Assembly: GCA_965229305.1 (NCBI GenBank)
Contig: CBDDIZ010000042.1
Location: 826,861-890,860, forward strand
DNA length: 64,000 nt
Source of the DNA: JALHNI01 sp965229305
GTDB taxonomy: Bacteria > Acidobacteriota > Terriglobia > Bryobacterales > Bryobacteraceae
Direction: 5' to 3'
A program made the position numbers and the translations under genes. Position 1 is the stretch's first letter. Each line of letters starts with the position of its first letter. Positions 50,851 to 62,420 of this stretch are shown here, piece after piece. The notes below the pieces were generated by a model, which had not been told where the DNA came from, did no database searches, and saw only the letters and a list, made by a program, of their open reading frames with translations.

Positions 50851-50926
50851 TACGAAGGCTGCCATACCCTAGCGTATTGAGCCCCCCCGCGTGGGGTCAA
50901 ATCCAAAATTTCTATTCGGTCGCTCA

Positions 50927-50944
50927 CCAAAAGTCGACTTTTGG
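50927..50944. promoter_or_regulatory. 18-bp perfect palindrome
   Basis: Every position of CCAAAAGTCGACTTTTGG (50927-50944) is symmetrical. It sits between the permease stop (51043) and the GAF-ANTAR start, about 75 bp upstream of the latter. As RNA it could form a 6-bp stem with a six-base GTCGAC loop; as DNA it could be a dimer-binding operator. Confidence 0.5.
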
Positions 50945-51042
50945 ACCCAACTATCTTCGATTCTTCCGGATACCGTGCCATCGTTTTCACCACCCTGCGG
51001 CTTTTCCCTACCGACGCTGGCGAAGCCTTGGCGAACGTACGA

Positions 51043-52218
51043 TTACAATCCGTCCGCAAACCACTTCCGCGAACGCGCGAACCACGCATAGCCGCCGAAA
51101 AACACCACCAGCGCCACCGCATACAGCTTGGCCATCGGCTCCACCTCCGGCCATTGCTGCTCCAGCAGCACCCGCCGGTATTGATACACCAGCACGAACA
51201 GTGGATTCTTGCCGAGCCAGGGCAACGCCGCCGCCGGCAGCGCCCGCGCGTCGTAGCAAATCGGCGTCAGGAAGAACCACAGGTTCAGGGCAAATCCGAT
51301 CAGATGCGCCAGGTCGCGCACAAACACGCCCAACGCCGCCAGCGCCCATGCCAGGCCCGCTGTGAACAACACTTGCGGCAATAGCAACAGCGGTAACGCC
51401 AGCGCCGTCACCGGCACCGCCCCCCGGATCAGCCACAACAACGGCAAGAACAGCGCCGTCGCCACCAAGCCTGTGATCAGCCCCACCGCCGTCAGATTCA
51501 GCGGGAGCACCTCCACCGGAAACACCAGCTTCTTGATCAGATTCCCATTCGCCGGCAGCACCGCCGGCGCCTTGCCCAATGTCTCGGAGATCGCCAGCCA
51601 CGGCAGCATCCCCGCCAGGAAATACAGCACGAAGCCCGCGTTTGACGGATCGCCCGCAAAGCGCGATCGCAGCACCAACCCGAACACGAAGTAGTAGGTC
51701 GCCATCAGCAACAGCGGGTTCAGCACCGTCCATAAGACATCGCCAAACGACCCCCGATACCGCGCAATCCACTCCCGCCGCACCAGGCTCCGCATCAGGC
51801 TCCGATGCTGCCACGCCGCCACCCAGGGCTCCGTCAGCACCCGCCCCAGCTTCCCCGGCCACGTCTCGCGCGCCAGCTTCCCCACCGTCTCCACCGCCAC
51901 GCGCTCGATCGTCACGCGACCCTCGCGCACCAGCCCCTCCAGCAGCACAAACGGACGCCCGCGCTCATACCACCAGCCGCGCTCGGCATCCCGCAACGAA
52001 AGAAAAACGCGATACCGCCCCGTGATCGCCGGCAGGTCGATGCGCACATCGGCTTCGCCTGCCGCCTCCATCCACGCGCCCTCGGCCACCCAACGCCCAC
52101 TCTCGGCGTCGAAGATCTGCCACCCGAACTGGCTGCCCGCCGGTGCCTGCAAACCGCATTGCACCCGAACCCCCGTCCCCAGCGTCACCTCGGCGCGCGG
52201 ATTCTCGTAAGCGGCCAT
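51043..52218 (-). CDS. Wzm-type polysaccharide ABC exporter permease with N-terminal Wzt-C-like domain
   Basis: 391 residues. The C-terminal about 260 residues are an ABC-2 permease: LVRREWIARYRGSFGDVLWTVLNPLLLMATYYFVFG, PWLAISETLGKAPAVLPANGNLIKKLVFPVEVLP, and LWFFLTPICYD with six hydrophobic segments. The N-terminal about 115 residues are a beta-sandwich resembling the C-terminal carbohydrate-binding domain of Wzt ATPases (TGVRVQCGLQAPAGSQFGWQIFD, LPAITGRYRVFLSLRD, GRPFVLLEG). The cognate ATPase is not in the window. It would export an O-antigen or capsule-like chain. Confidence 0.85.
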   Translation of the reverse strand: MAAYENPRAEVTLGTGVRVQCGLQAPAGSQFGWQIFDAESGRWVAEGAWMEAAGEADVRIDLPAITGRYRVFLSLRDAERGWWYERGRPFVLLEGLVREGRVTIERVAVETVGKLARETWPGKLGRVLTEPWVAAWQHRSLMRSLVRREWIARYRGSFGDVLWTVLNPLLLMATYYFVFGLVLRSRFAGDPSNAGFVLYFLAGMLPWLAISETLGKAPAVLPANGNLIKKLVFPVEVLPLNLTAVGLITGLVATALFLPLLWLIRGAVPVTALALPLLLLPQVLFTAGLAWALAALGVFVRDLAHLIGFALNLWFFLTPICYDARALPAAALPWLGKNPLFVLVYQYRRVLLEQQWPEVEPMAKLYAVALVVFFGGYAWFARSRKWFADGL

Positions 52219-52905
52219 TTAGAACACGCGCCGGCGCAGGCGCTCCACGGTAAACTTCGCCGTCTCCGCCACCGCCATCACGGCCATCACGCCCGCCTGC
52301 ACCGGATCGGACACCACCAGATCCGCCGCCTCCGGCACGCTGCCCGCCATATTCAAACTGATCACCAGCAAGCCGCTCTCGCGCACTTCGCGCACGGCCT
52401 TCTCGATGTCGCCGCCCATCAGCGCACCGGCCAGCACCAGCGCCTTCGCCCGCGGCAAACGCGCTACCGCCCGCACCGCATCGGCTAACGGCTGCTCGCC
52501 CACCAGCGGAATCGTGTCGATCGAAATATGCTCGCCCCGAATGTTGTGCCGGTCCGCTTCGGAGATCGCCCCGATCGCCACCTGTCCCACCTGCGCCCCG
52601 CCGCCCATGATGATGATCCGCTTGCCGAAGATCTTCTTTAGGCTGCTCACGAACTCCACGTTCTGCACCACCGGCAGCGCCCGCAACTCGCGTTCCAGCT
52701 CCGCCGCTTCGGTCGGCAAATCGATCTCGAAATAGATCCGCGTCGTCCGCGCCGGCGACTCCATAATCGCCACCGACGTGATGTCGCCCTCTAGCCGCGC
52801 AATCACGCCCGTCAGTTGATGCAGCATCCCCGGACCCGCATCCACACTGATCACCACGCCAATCTTCTCCGAGTGCGAACCCTCGTGCTGATCCAGATCG
52901 GCCAT
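52219..52905 (-). CDS. ACT domain plus DUF5612 protein
   Basis: 228 residues from the ATG at 52905, which has GAGG nine bases upstream; an ATG at 52920 would overlap kdsC. N-terminal ACT domain (IGVVISVDAGPGMLHQLTGVIARLEGDITSVAIME and RIYFEIDLPTEAAELERELRALPVVQNVEFV) followed by a nucleotide-binding-like domain (KRIIIMGGGAQVGQVAIGAISEADRHNIRGEHISIDTIPLVGE, SLNMAGSVPEAADLVVSDPVQAGVMAVM). I believe this is the DUF5612 family, also known from archaea; role unknown, probably amino-acid-sensing. Confidence 0.72.
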   Translation of the reverse strand: MADLDQHEGSHSEKIGVVISVDAGPGMLHQLTGVIARLEGDITSVAIMESPARTTRIYFEIDLPTEAAELERELRALPVVQNVEFVSSLKKIFGKRIIIMGGGAQVGQVAIGAISEADRHNIRGEHISIDTIPLVGEQPLADAVRAVARLPRAKALVLAGALMGGDIEKAVREVRESGLLVISLNMAGSVPEAADLVVSDPVQAGVMAVMAVAETAKFTVERLRRRVF

Positions 52906-52906
52906 C

Positions 52907-53461
52907 TTATTCGGCCTCATAATGCTTCAGAATGCCGGCCCACTCGCCCTTGGCCTGCAGCATCAGTTCCACCACTTCGCGCACCGCGCCCGCGCCGCCC
53001 ACGGCCTGCGTTACGTAGTGCGCCGCCTTCTTCACTTCCGGCCGCGCATTCCCCACCGCAATGCCCAAACCCACCCGCCGCATGATCACGATATCCGTCA
53101 GATCATCGCCAATGTAGGCTACGTTTTCCGGCGCGATGTTGGCGTCCTTCAGAATCGCCTCCAGAATCGGAATCTTCTCCGTGTGGCCCTGATAGACGTA
53201 GGTCATCTTCGCCTGCCGCGCCCGTTCGGTCGTCGCTTCGCTCTGCCGTCCGCTGATCACGCCGGTCTTGATCCCCAGCTTCGCGCACCACTGCAGCGCA
53301 ATGCCGTCCTGCGAGTCGAACCCCTTGCTCTCGGCCATGCGCATCGTCCCGTCCGGGGCGTACACCGGAAAGTGATACAAACGGCCATCGGTCAGGACGC
53401 CGTCCACGTCCATCAACAGCATCTTGATGCGTTCGGCTTGGGCTTTCAGTTCCAGGTTCAA
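52907..53461 (-). CDS. kdsC: KdsC-like HAD phosphatase (3-deoxy-D-manno-octulosonate 8-phosphate phosphatase)
   Basis: 184 residues. C0-type HAD: the nucleophile and acid lie in IKMLLMDVDGVLTDGRLYHF, followed by FDSQDGIALQWCAKLGIKTGVISGR, the Lys of TEKIPILEAILKD, and VAYIGDDLTDIVIMRRVGLGIAVGNA. Length and lack of a cap domain match KdsC and related NeuA/KdsC phosphatases. It would dephosphorylate Kdo-8-P for lipopolysaccharide. No kdsA, kdsB or kdsD is adjacent. A 29-bp gap separates it from the divergent tilS. Confidence 0.86.
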   Translation of the reverse strand: MNLELKAQAERIKMLLMDVDGVLTDGRLYHFPVYAPDGTMRMAESKGFDSQDGIALQWCAKLGIKTGVISGRQSEATTERARQAKMTYVYQGHTEKIPILEAILKDANIAPENVAYIGDDLTDIVIMRRVGLGIAVGNARPEVKKAAHYVTQAVGGAGAVREVVELMLQAKGEWAGILKHYEAE

Positions 53462-53490
53462 ACAGGGACTCCGGGGCTTAAAATGAAGGC

Positions 53491-54822
53491 TTGCTCGAGA
53501 AAATTGAGCGAGTTCTCACTCGTTATAACATGCTGCGCCCCGGCGACCGGGTCGGTGTCGCGGTTTCCGGCGGCCCGGATTCCGTCTGTCTCCTCGCCAT
53601 TCTCCGCGAACTCGCCCCCCGCTACGGCATCTCGCTCGCCGTCGTCCACCTCAATCACCAGCTCCGCGGTGAACACTCCGACGCCGACGAACGCTTCGTC
53701 GCTCACCTCGCCCAAACCTACGGTCTGCCTCTCCACTCCACCTCCCGCGCCGTCGGCCTTTCCGAAAATGACGGCCGCCAAGCCCGTCGCGCCTTCTTCG
53801 CCGAACTCCAGGCCGCCGGTCTCGTCCATCGCGTCGCCACCGGCCACACGCAGGACGACCAGGCGGAAACCGTACTCTTCCGTCTTCTGCGGGGCGCTTC
53901 GCCCTCCGGCCTCTCCGGAATTCTTCCCGTCACCCGCGAAGGCGTCATCCGCCCCCTCCTCGACGTCACCCGCGCCGAAGTCGTGGCCTATCTCCGCCAC
54001 CAAGACCTCACCTGGCGTGTCGACGCCTCCAACGCCGACCCCCGCTACGCCCGCAACCGCCTCCGCAACCACCTCCTCCCCACCCTCGTCCGTGACTGGA
54101 ACCCCCACCTCGCCGCTCAACTCGCCCGCACCGCCGCCATCGCCCGCGACGAAGACCTTTTCCTCGACGAACTCGTTCCCGCCCCCCTCACCGACGGCCA
54201 TGCCGTCCTTTTGCCCACCACGCCCCTCGCCACCGCTCTCCGCCGCCGCCAACTCCGCTGGATCGCCCACCACCTCGGTAGCGCCGCCGACTTCCGTCAC
54301 ATCGAAGCCCTCGAAAACCTCTTCGCCCCCGGCCTCGGCTCCGCCCGCCTCCAGATTCCCGGCCTCGACGCCCTCCGCAGCTATGACTGGGTCCGCTTCG
54401 CCCCCCTCGCCGCCGCATCTAACCGCAACTGGAGCCAGCCTTTACCTCTTCCCGGAACAGTTCACTTGTCACACGGAAGTATTACAGTCAGCCTTGGTAC
54501 TATAGAGGGAGATTGTTTCGATGGCGATGTCGCCGGAGCCGGCCTAACGCTCCGGAATTGGCGTCCCGGTGATGCTTATTCGCCGGTCGGGCCGCTCAAA
54601 GAACGCTTCGAAGCCGAGCGGATCCCCTTATGGGAACGGCGTAATTGGCCGATTATCGCAAGAGATTCCGAGATTGTCTGGGCTAGGCAGTTTGGGGTCG
54701 CGGATCGGTTTCAGATCGGATCTGGGAGCCGAAACTGTTACGTTCGGTGGACCCCGGTGGCCTTAGTCCCGCTGAGTCGGCCTGTGATGAGCCCCGGAAG
54801 TGAAAATAATGTGCCATCCTGA
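53491..54822 (+). CDS. tilS: tRNA(Ile)-lysidine synthetase
   Basis: 443 residues from a TTG, chosen because it gives the family N-terminus (MLEKIERVLTRYNMLRPGDRVGVAVSGGPDS). PP-loop SGGPDSVCLLAIL, HLNHQLRGEHSDADERFV, ATGHTQDDQAETVLFRLLRG, RNRLRNHLLPTL, and a C-terminal TilS domain (LTLRNWRPGDAYSPVGPLKERFEAERIPLWERRNWPII). It makes lysidine at C34 of tRNA-Ile2 with ATP. The final 130 codons use noticeably more A/T than the front part. ftsH follows after 69 bp, the usual tilS-ftsH order. Confidence 0.94.
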   Translation: MLEKIERVLTRYNMLRPGDRVGVAVSGGPDSVCLLAILRELAPRYGISLAVVHLNHQLRGEHSDADERFVAHLAQTYGLPLHSTSRAVGLSENDGRQARRAFFAELQAAGLVHRVATGHTQDDQAETVLFRLLRGASPSGLSGILPVTREGVIRPLLDVTRAEVVAYLRHQDLTWRVDASNADPRYARNRLRNHLLPTLVRDWNPHLAAQLARTAAIARDEDLFLDELVPAPLTDGHAVLLPTTPLATALRRRQLRWIAHHLGSAADFRHIEALENLFAPGLGSARLQIPGLDALRSYDWVRFAPLAAASNRNWSQPLPLPGTVHLSHGSITVSLGTIEGDCFDGDVAGAGLTLRNWRPGDAYSPVGPLKERFEAERIPLWERRNWPIIARDSEIVWARQFGVADRFQIGSGSRNCYVRWTPVALVPLSRPVMSPGSENNVPS

Positions 54823-54891
54823 ATCGGACGATAGGTCTTTTACGTCATTAGGAGTAGGCATCGCGCTCAGTCGCGCGGCCAGGGAGAGTAA

Positions 54892-56804
<1,913 letters not shown>

Positions 56805-56805
<1 letters not shown>

Positions 56806-57446
56806 TGCTCGAACCCGTACCGGCCTACCGGTTTTACCTGTTCGACATCGACGGCACGCTCACTGACTCTGCGCCCGACATCTGTGGCGCCATCCAGGCC
56901 GCGCTTCAACCGCGCGGCCTGTCTGACATTCCGGTCCCTTTGCTCCGCAGCTTCATCGGCCGCCATCTCGTCGATTGCTTCTCTCACTTGAACCCATCCT
57001 GGACCCCCGAGGACATGGACGCCTTAGTGCAGGACTATCGCCGCCTCTACGCCGCTCGCGAGCACTCCCAAACGCGCCTCTATCCCCAAGTCGCCGAAAC
57101 CATCGCCGCCTTGCCGGGCGCCAAGTCCACCGCCACCACCAAAGGCACCGCCACGGCCCGTATCGTCCTCGATAAGTTCGGCCTGCTCCCCCATTTCACG
57201 CACGTCCAGGGCACCGACGGCTTCCCGCACAAACCCGCCCCCGACGTCGTCCAACGCGCCCTCGCCGGTCTCGGTGCCACCCCCGCCGAATGCCTCTTCG
57301 TCGGTGACTCCACTGCCGACATCGAAGCCGGCCACGCCGCCGGCGTCGACGTCTGCGCCGTCACCTATGGCTACGGCGATCCCCAGGCTTTAGCGGCCTT
57401 GAAGCCCCGCTACCTCATCTCGTCGATCACGCAACTCGTCGCTTAA
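56805..57446 (+). CDS. HAD phosphatase (phosphoglycolate phosphatase-like)
   Basis: 213 residues, starting in a TAATG overlap with ftsH. Motif 1 FDIDGTLTDSAPDICGAIQA; a cap helix region (PLLRSFIGRHLVDCFSHLNPSW); motif 2 Thr in KSTATTKGTATAR; Lys in GFPHKPAPDVVQRALAGLG; motif 4 LFVGDSTADIEAGHAAG. It matches Gph/PGPase-type members with a helical cap. The physiological substrate is uncertain. It is convergent to the FGE gene, with a 4-bp overlap at the stop codons. Confidence 0.88.
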
Positions 57447-58402
57447 ACGTCCCGCACGCAGCGGAACGAGATGTTCGTCGTCGCGCTATCAGCCGTGTTC
57501 TTCGTCCGCGCCGCCACTCGATATCGGTTGCAGTAGCTCGGATGGCACAGATAGCTGCCACCCTTCATCACCCGCTCCGCCCCCTGCGGCGGCCCCACCG
57601 GATTCACCTTCGTGGCCGTCTGATGCCACGTCGGATGAAACCAGTCCGCGCACCACTCCCACGTATTGCCCGTCACGCTGTAGAGCCCGTAATCATTGGC
57701 CGGAAACGCCTCCACCGGGCACGTCCCGCGATAGCCATCCTCGCCCAGGTCGACATCCGGAAACGTCCCCTGCCAGATGTTGCAGCGATGCCGGCCTTCT
57801 GGCATCAGCTCATCGCCCCACGAGTAGCGCTTCTGCTCCAGCCCTCCGCGCGCCGCGAACTCCCATTCGGCTTCGGTCGGCAGACGCTTGCCGGCCCACT
57901 GCGCATAGGCCCGCGCATCGTTCCACGACACATGCGTCACCGGATATTGCTCGCGTTGCCCGATCGACGTCTCCGGCCCTTCCGGATGCGCCCAGTCCGC
58001 CCCGTTCACCTTGCACCACCAGTAGTGCCCCGGCACCGTCTGGTCCACCAGTTCCTTCGCCACGTGCAGATGAAACACAAACGACCAGCCCAGCCGCTCG
58101 CTATCCGTCCGATAGCCCGTCGCCCGCGAAAACTCCCCGAACTGCGCATTCGTCACCGGCGTCCGGTCGATGTAGAACGGCGCCAGTTCCACGCCGCGCA
58201 CCGGACCCTCACCGTCCGCCTCGTACTTATCGGCGTCTTCGGTCCCCATCAGAAAGCTGCCGCCGTCCAAGCGGATCATCCCTTCCGTTGATCCGCTTCG
58301 CACCAGCGCCCGCTGCCCCGTCATCAGCTCCGACAACGCGAGTTGCTCGGCGCGTTGCCGGCTTGGCACGCAGCAGGGCTGGATGATGCCGAACGGGTTC
58401 AT
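57443..58402 (-). CDS. Formylglycine-generating enzyme (bona fide SUMF1/FGE type)
   Basis: 319 residues. The diagnostic active site is complete: KGGSYLCHPSYCNRYRVAAR (two cysteines five apart) with downstream TADSATTNISFRCV. Other FGE motifs are GGSFLMGTED, FYIDRTPVTNAQFGEFSRATGY, HVSWNDARAYAQWAGKRLPTEAEWEFAARGG and GNTWEWCADWF. It oxidises the Cys of CxPxR in sulfatases to formylglycine, in the cytoplasm before export. Its own residues 11-15 read CVPSR. It is translationally coupled to a parvulin gene (ATGA overlap). No sulfatase lies in the window. Confidence 0.93.
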   Translation of the reverse strand: MNPFGIIQPCCVPSRQRAEQLALSELMTGQRALVRSGSTEGMIRLDGGSFLMGTEDADKYEADGEGPVRGVELAPFYIDRTPVTNAQFGEFSRATGYRTDSERLGWSFVFHLHVAKELVDQTVPGHYWWCKVNGADWAHPEGPETSIGQREQYPVTHVSWNDARAYAQWAGKRLPTEAEWEFAARGGLEQKRYSWGDELMPEGRHRCNIWQGTFPDVDLGEDGYRGTCPVEAFPANDYGLYSVTGNTWEWCADWFHPTWHQTATKVNPVGPPQGAERVMKGGSYLCHPSYCNRYRVAARTKNTADSATTNISFRCVRDV

Positions 58403-59292
58403 ACTGCCGCCGCTTCCGCCGTCTTGATCTCGGCCTTCGCCCGCAACCGGTCCAGATAATCGCCCAGCGCCTTATCGCGTTTCTCCTCCAATAGCTCCTC
58501 TTCGAGATGACTCTTCACCTCTTCAAACGGCACCGGACCCTCCTCGCGCCGCTCATGGACCAACGCGATGTGATACCCAAACTCCGTCCGGAAAATCTTG
58601 CTCCGCTCCCCCGGCTTCAGCGCAAACACCACTTCGTCGAACGCCTCCACCATCTCGCCCATCGGAAACCAGCCCAGCGTTCCCCCATTGCCCGCGCACG
58701 ACGAATGCTGATTCGCCACTTCCGCAAAAGGCACGCCCGCGTCCAACTGCTTCTCGGCTTCCTTCATCACCGCGAGCGCTTCATCGGCCGTTTCCCCTTC
58801 CCCTTCTTCGCCTCGCTTCACGTTCCGCACAATGTGCGAAGCCAGCGCCATCGCCGGCCGCCGCATCACCTCGCGATTCTTCTTGTAGCGCTCCACCAGA
58901 TCCTTATGCCGCGGCGCGGACACCTTGCCATTGATCCGCGCAATCAGGCGGTCGATCTTCAACCGGACTTCCACCTCCGCCCGCAGCGCCTCCCGATCCG
59001 CTCCCGCGCGCGTCACCCCCGGCTCGCAATTCTCCGGACCTCCCGGCGGCGGTAGCACCGCCGTCATCGCCTGCTCGATCTCCGCCTCCGGAATCGGCTC
59101 CGCCTCCGCCCGTGCCACCTGCCGCAGCAGCACCCGCTCAATCACGTTCTCCTTCGACCATTCCCACAACTGCATCTCCGCCGCCATCGGCTCCATGCCC
59201 GTCACCGCTTCCATGTATCGCGGTCGAATCGAATTCGCTTCCTCGCGGATCACCGCGTCATCCACGAACTCACCGTTAATTAAAAGGCCCAT
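58399..59292 (-). CDS. Cytoplasmic parvulin-type peptidyl-prolyl isomerase
   Basis: 297 residues without a signal peptide. A SurA-like N-terminal helical region (about 1-130), then the rotamase domain: PAMALASHIVRNVKRGEEG, MKEAEKQLDAGVPFAEVANQHSS, NGGTLGWFPMGEMVEAFDEVVFALKPGERS, and TEFGYHIALVHERR; a charged C-terminal helix follows. Most PpiC/SurA-type enzymes are exported; this one looks cytosolic. It is upstream of and coupled to the FGE gene, which suggests a role in keeping sulfatase precursors in the unfolded, modifiable state (inference). Confidence 0.88.
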   Translation of the reverse strand: MGLLINGEFVDDAVIREEANSIRPRYMEAVTGMEPMAAEMQLWEWSKENVIERVLLRQVARAEAEPIPEAEIEQAMTAVLPPPGGPENCEPGVTRAGADREALRAEVEVRLKIDRLIARINGKVSAPRHKDLVERYKKNREVMRRPAMALASHIVRNVKRGEEGEGETADEALAVMKEAEKQLDAGVPFAEVANQHSSCAGNGGTLGWFPMGEMVEAFDEVVFALKPGERSKIFRTEFGYHIALVHERREEGPVPFEEVKSHLEEELLEEKRDKALGDYLDRLRAKAEIKTAEAAAV

Positions 59293-60831
59293 ATTCTGGC
59301 TCTAGTCTAACGCTCAGCCCGACGATTGCTCCCCTCCACTCCCTGCGATAGAGTATTCAGATCTTTTTGGCGCCCCCCTGCGGGTAACCGGGCGGCCCCC
59401 ATCGATTTTTGACAGGAGCGACCATGAATCAGTCCCTTGTTGTGCGGCTCGGCTTGCCGCGCTTGATGAAGACACTGCTGCTGGCGGCCAGCGCCACCAG
59501 CGCGGGCCTGGCGCAAGAACGCCACGGCGGCGAAGCCAATCTGATCCTTCCGGATCTCGACATGGCCCAATTCTTTGGAGACATCGGCGGACGCACCCTG
59601 TTGCTGCTCGGCTGCGTGGTGGGCTTCCTGGGCCTCGTCTTCGGTCTGGTCATCTACCGCCAGTTGCAGAGCATGGCCGTGCATCGCACCATGCTCGAAG
59701 TCTCCGAACTGATCTACGAAACCTGCAAAACCTACCTGCAAACTCAGGGCAAGTTCCTGATGATTCTGGAAGCCTTCATCGCCATCGTCATCGTCTTTTA
59801 CTTCGGCTTCCTGCTCCACTTCGACGCCTTCAAAGTCGCCATCATTCTCTTGTTCTCTGTCATCGGCATTCTTGGCTCCTATGGCGTCGCCTGGTTCGGC
59901 ATTCGCGTCAACACCTTTGCCAACTCCCGCTGCGCCTTCGCTGCCCTGCGCGGCAAGGCTTACCCCTGCTATGCCATCCCGCTCAAGGCCGGCATGAGCA
60001 TCGGCATGATGCTCATCTCCGTCGAACTGCTGCTCATGCTCTTCATCCTCCTCGCCGTCCCCGGTGACTATGCCGGGCCCTGCTTCATCGGCTTCGCCAT
60101 TGGCGAAAGCCTCGGCGCGGCGGCCCTCCGCGTCGCCGGCGGCATCTTCACCAAAATCGCCGACATCGGCGCCGACCTCATGAAAATCGTCTTCAAGATC
60201 AAAGAAGACGACGCCCGCAACCCCGGCGTCATTGCCGATTGCGTTGGCGACAACGCCGGCGACTCTGTCGGCCCCTCCGCCGATGGCTTCGAAACCTACG
60301 GCGTTACCGGCGTCGCCCTCATCAGCTTCATCCTCCTCGCCGTCCGCGAGCCCATGGTCCAGATCCAACTCCTCGTCTGGATCTTCATGATGCGCGTCAT
60401 GATGGTCGTCGCCTCCGCCGGCAGCTACTTCATCAACGAAGCCATGGCCAAGGCCAAGTACTCTAACGCCGCCAAGATGAACTACGAGCATCCCCTCACC
60501 ACGCTCGTCTTCCTCACCTCCGGCGTCTCGGTGGCTCTCACCTACGCCCTCTCCTACCTGATGATTCCCCACCTCGGCAACGACGCCTCGCTCTGGTGGA
60601 AGCTCTCCACCGTCATCACCTGCGGCACCCTCGCCGGCGCCATCATCCCCGAAATGGTCAAGGCCTTCACCTCCGTCCACTCCCGGCACGTCCGCGAAGT
60701 CGTCATCTCGTCGCGTGAGGGCGGCGCCTCGCTCAACATCCTCTCCGGTCTGGTCGCCGGTAACTTCTCCGCCTTCTGGCTCGGCATGGCGCTCCTGCTG
60801 TTGATGAGCGTCGCCTTCATCGTCCTCTACC

Positions 60832-61857
<1,026 letters not shown>

Positions 61858-61882
61858 CCAACGACGGAAGTAACATAGGGGT

Positions 61883-62420
61883 ATGGCGACGAAAGTCCTC
61901 GTGCCCCTGGCCGAATTCGACCAAATGGTGGAAGCGGACGACGTGCGGCAAGAGCTGGACGAAGGAGTGCTGCTCACGATGACGCGTCCGCGCGCCACCC
62001 ACAATCGCATCTGGGGAAACCTGTATTTCGCCTTCCGGACCTATCTGGCCGCCAATCCCATTGGCGAAGCCCTGCCGTCCGATCAGATGTACATCCTCGG
62101 CCCGGACACCAAGCGTGCCCCCGACGTCTCCGTCGTTCTCCTCCCCCGCCTCGTCGCTGGCGACGAAGACTTGGTCGGCGCGCCCGATATCGCCGTCGAA
62201 GTCATGTCCCCCGCATGACTCGCAGCCTGCCATTCATCGCAAGTTGAAACAGTACTTCGCCGCCGGCTGCCGCTCCGCCATCGTCGTCTATCCCGAAACG
62301 CGCGAAGTCGAACTCTGGATCGCGCCCGGCATCCCCGACGTCACGCTGTCTGCCGAAGACACCCTGACCCTCGAGTTGTTGCCGGGCTTCAGCCTGCCGA
62401 TCGCCCAGTTGTTCAGTTAA
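61883..62420 (+). pseudogene. Uma2-family (DUF820) nuclease-fold gene, frameshifted
   Basis: Frame one (61883-62218) gives VPLAEFDQMVEADDVRQELDEGVLLTMTRPRATHNRIWGNLYFAFRTYL, LPSDQMYILGPDTKRAPDVSVVL and PDIAVEVMSPA, then a stop. Frame two continues with HDSQPAIHRKLKQYFAAGCRSAIVVYPETREVELWI to GFSLPIAQLFS. Removing one C from the C5 run at 62208-62212 restores a single protein of about 178 residues with the Uma2 EVxSP...RKxxxYxxxGxxxxxVVYPETRxV pattern. These PD-(D/E)xK-like proteins are of unknown role. The 3' end overlaps convergent efp by 4 bp. Confidence 0.8.
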
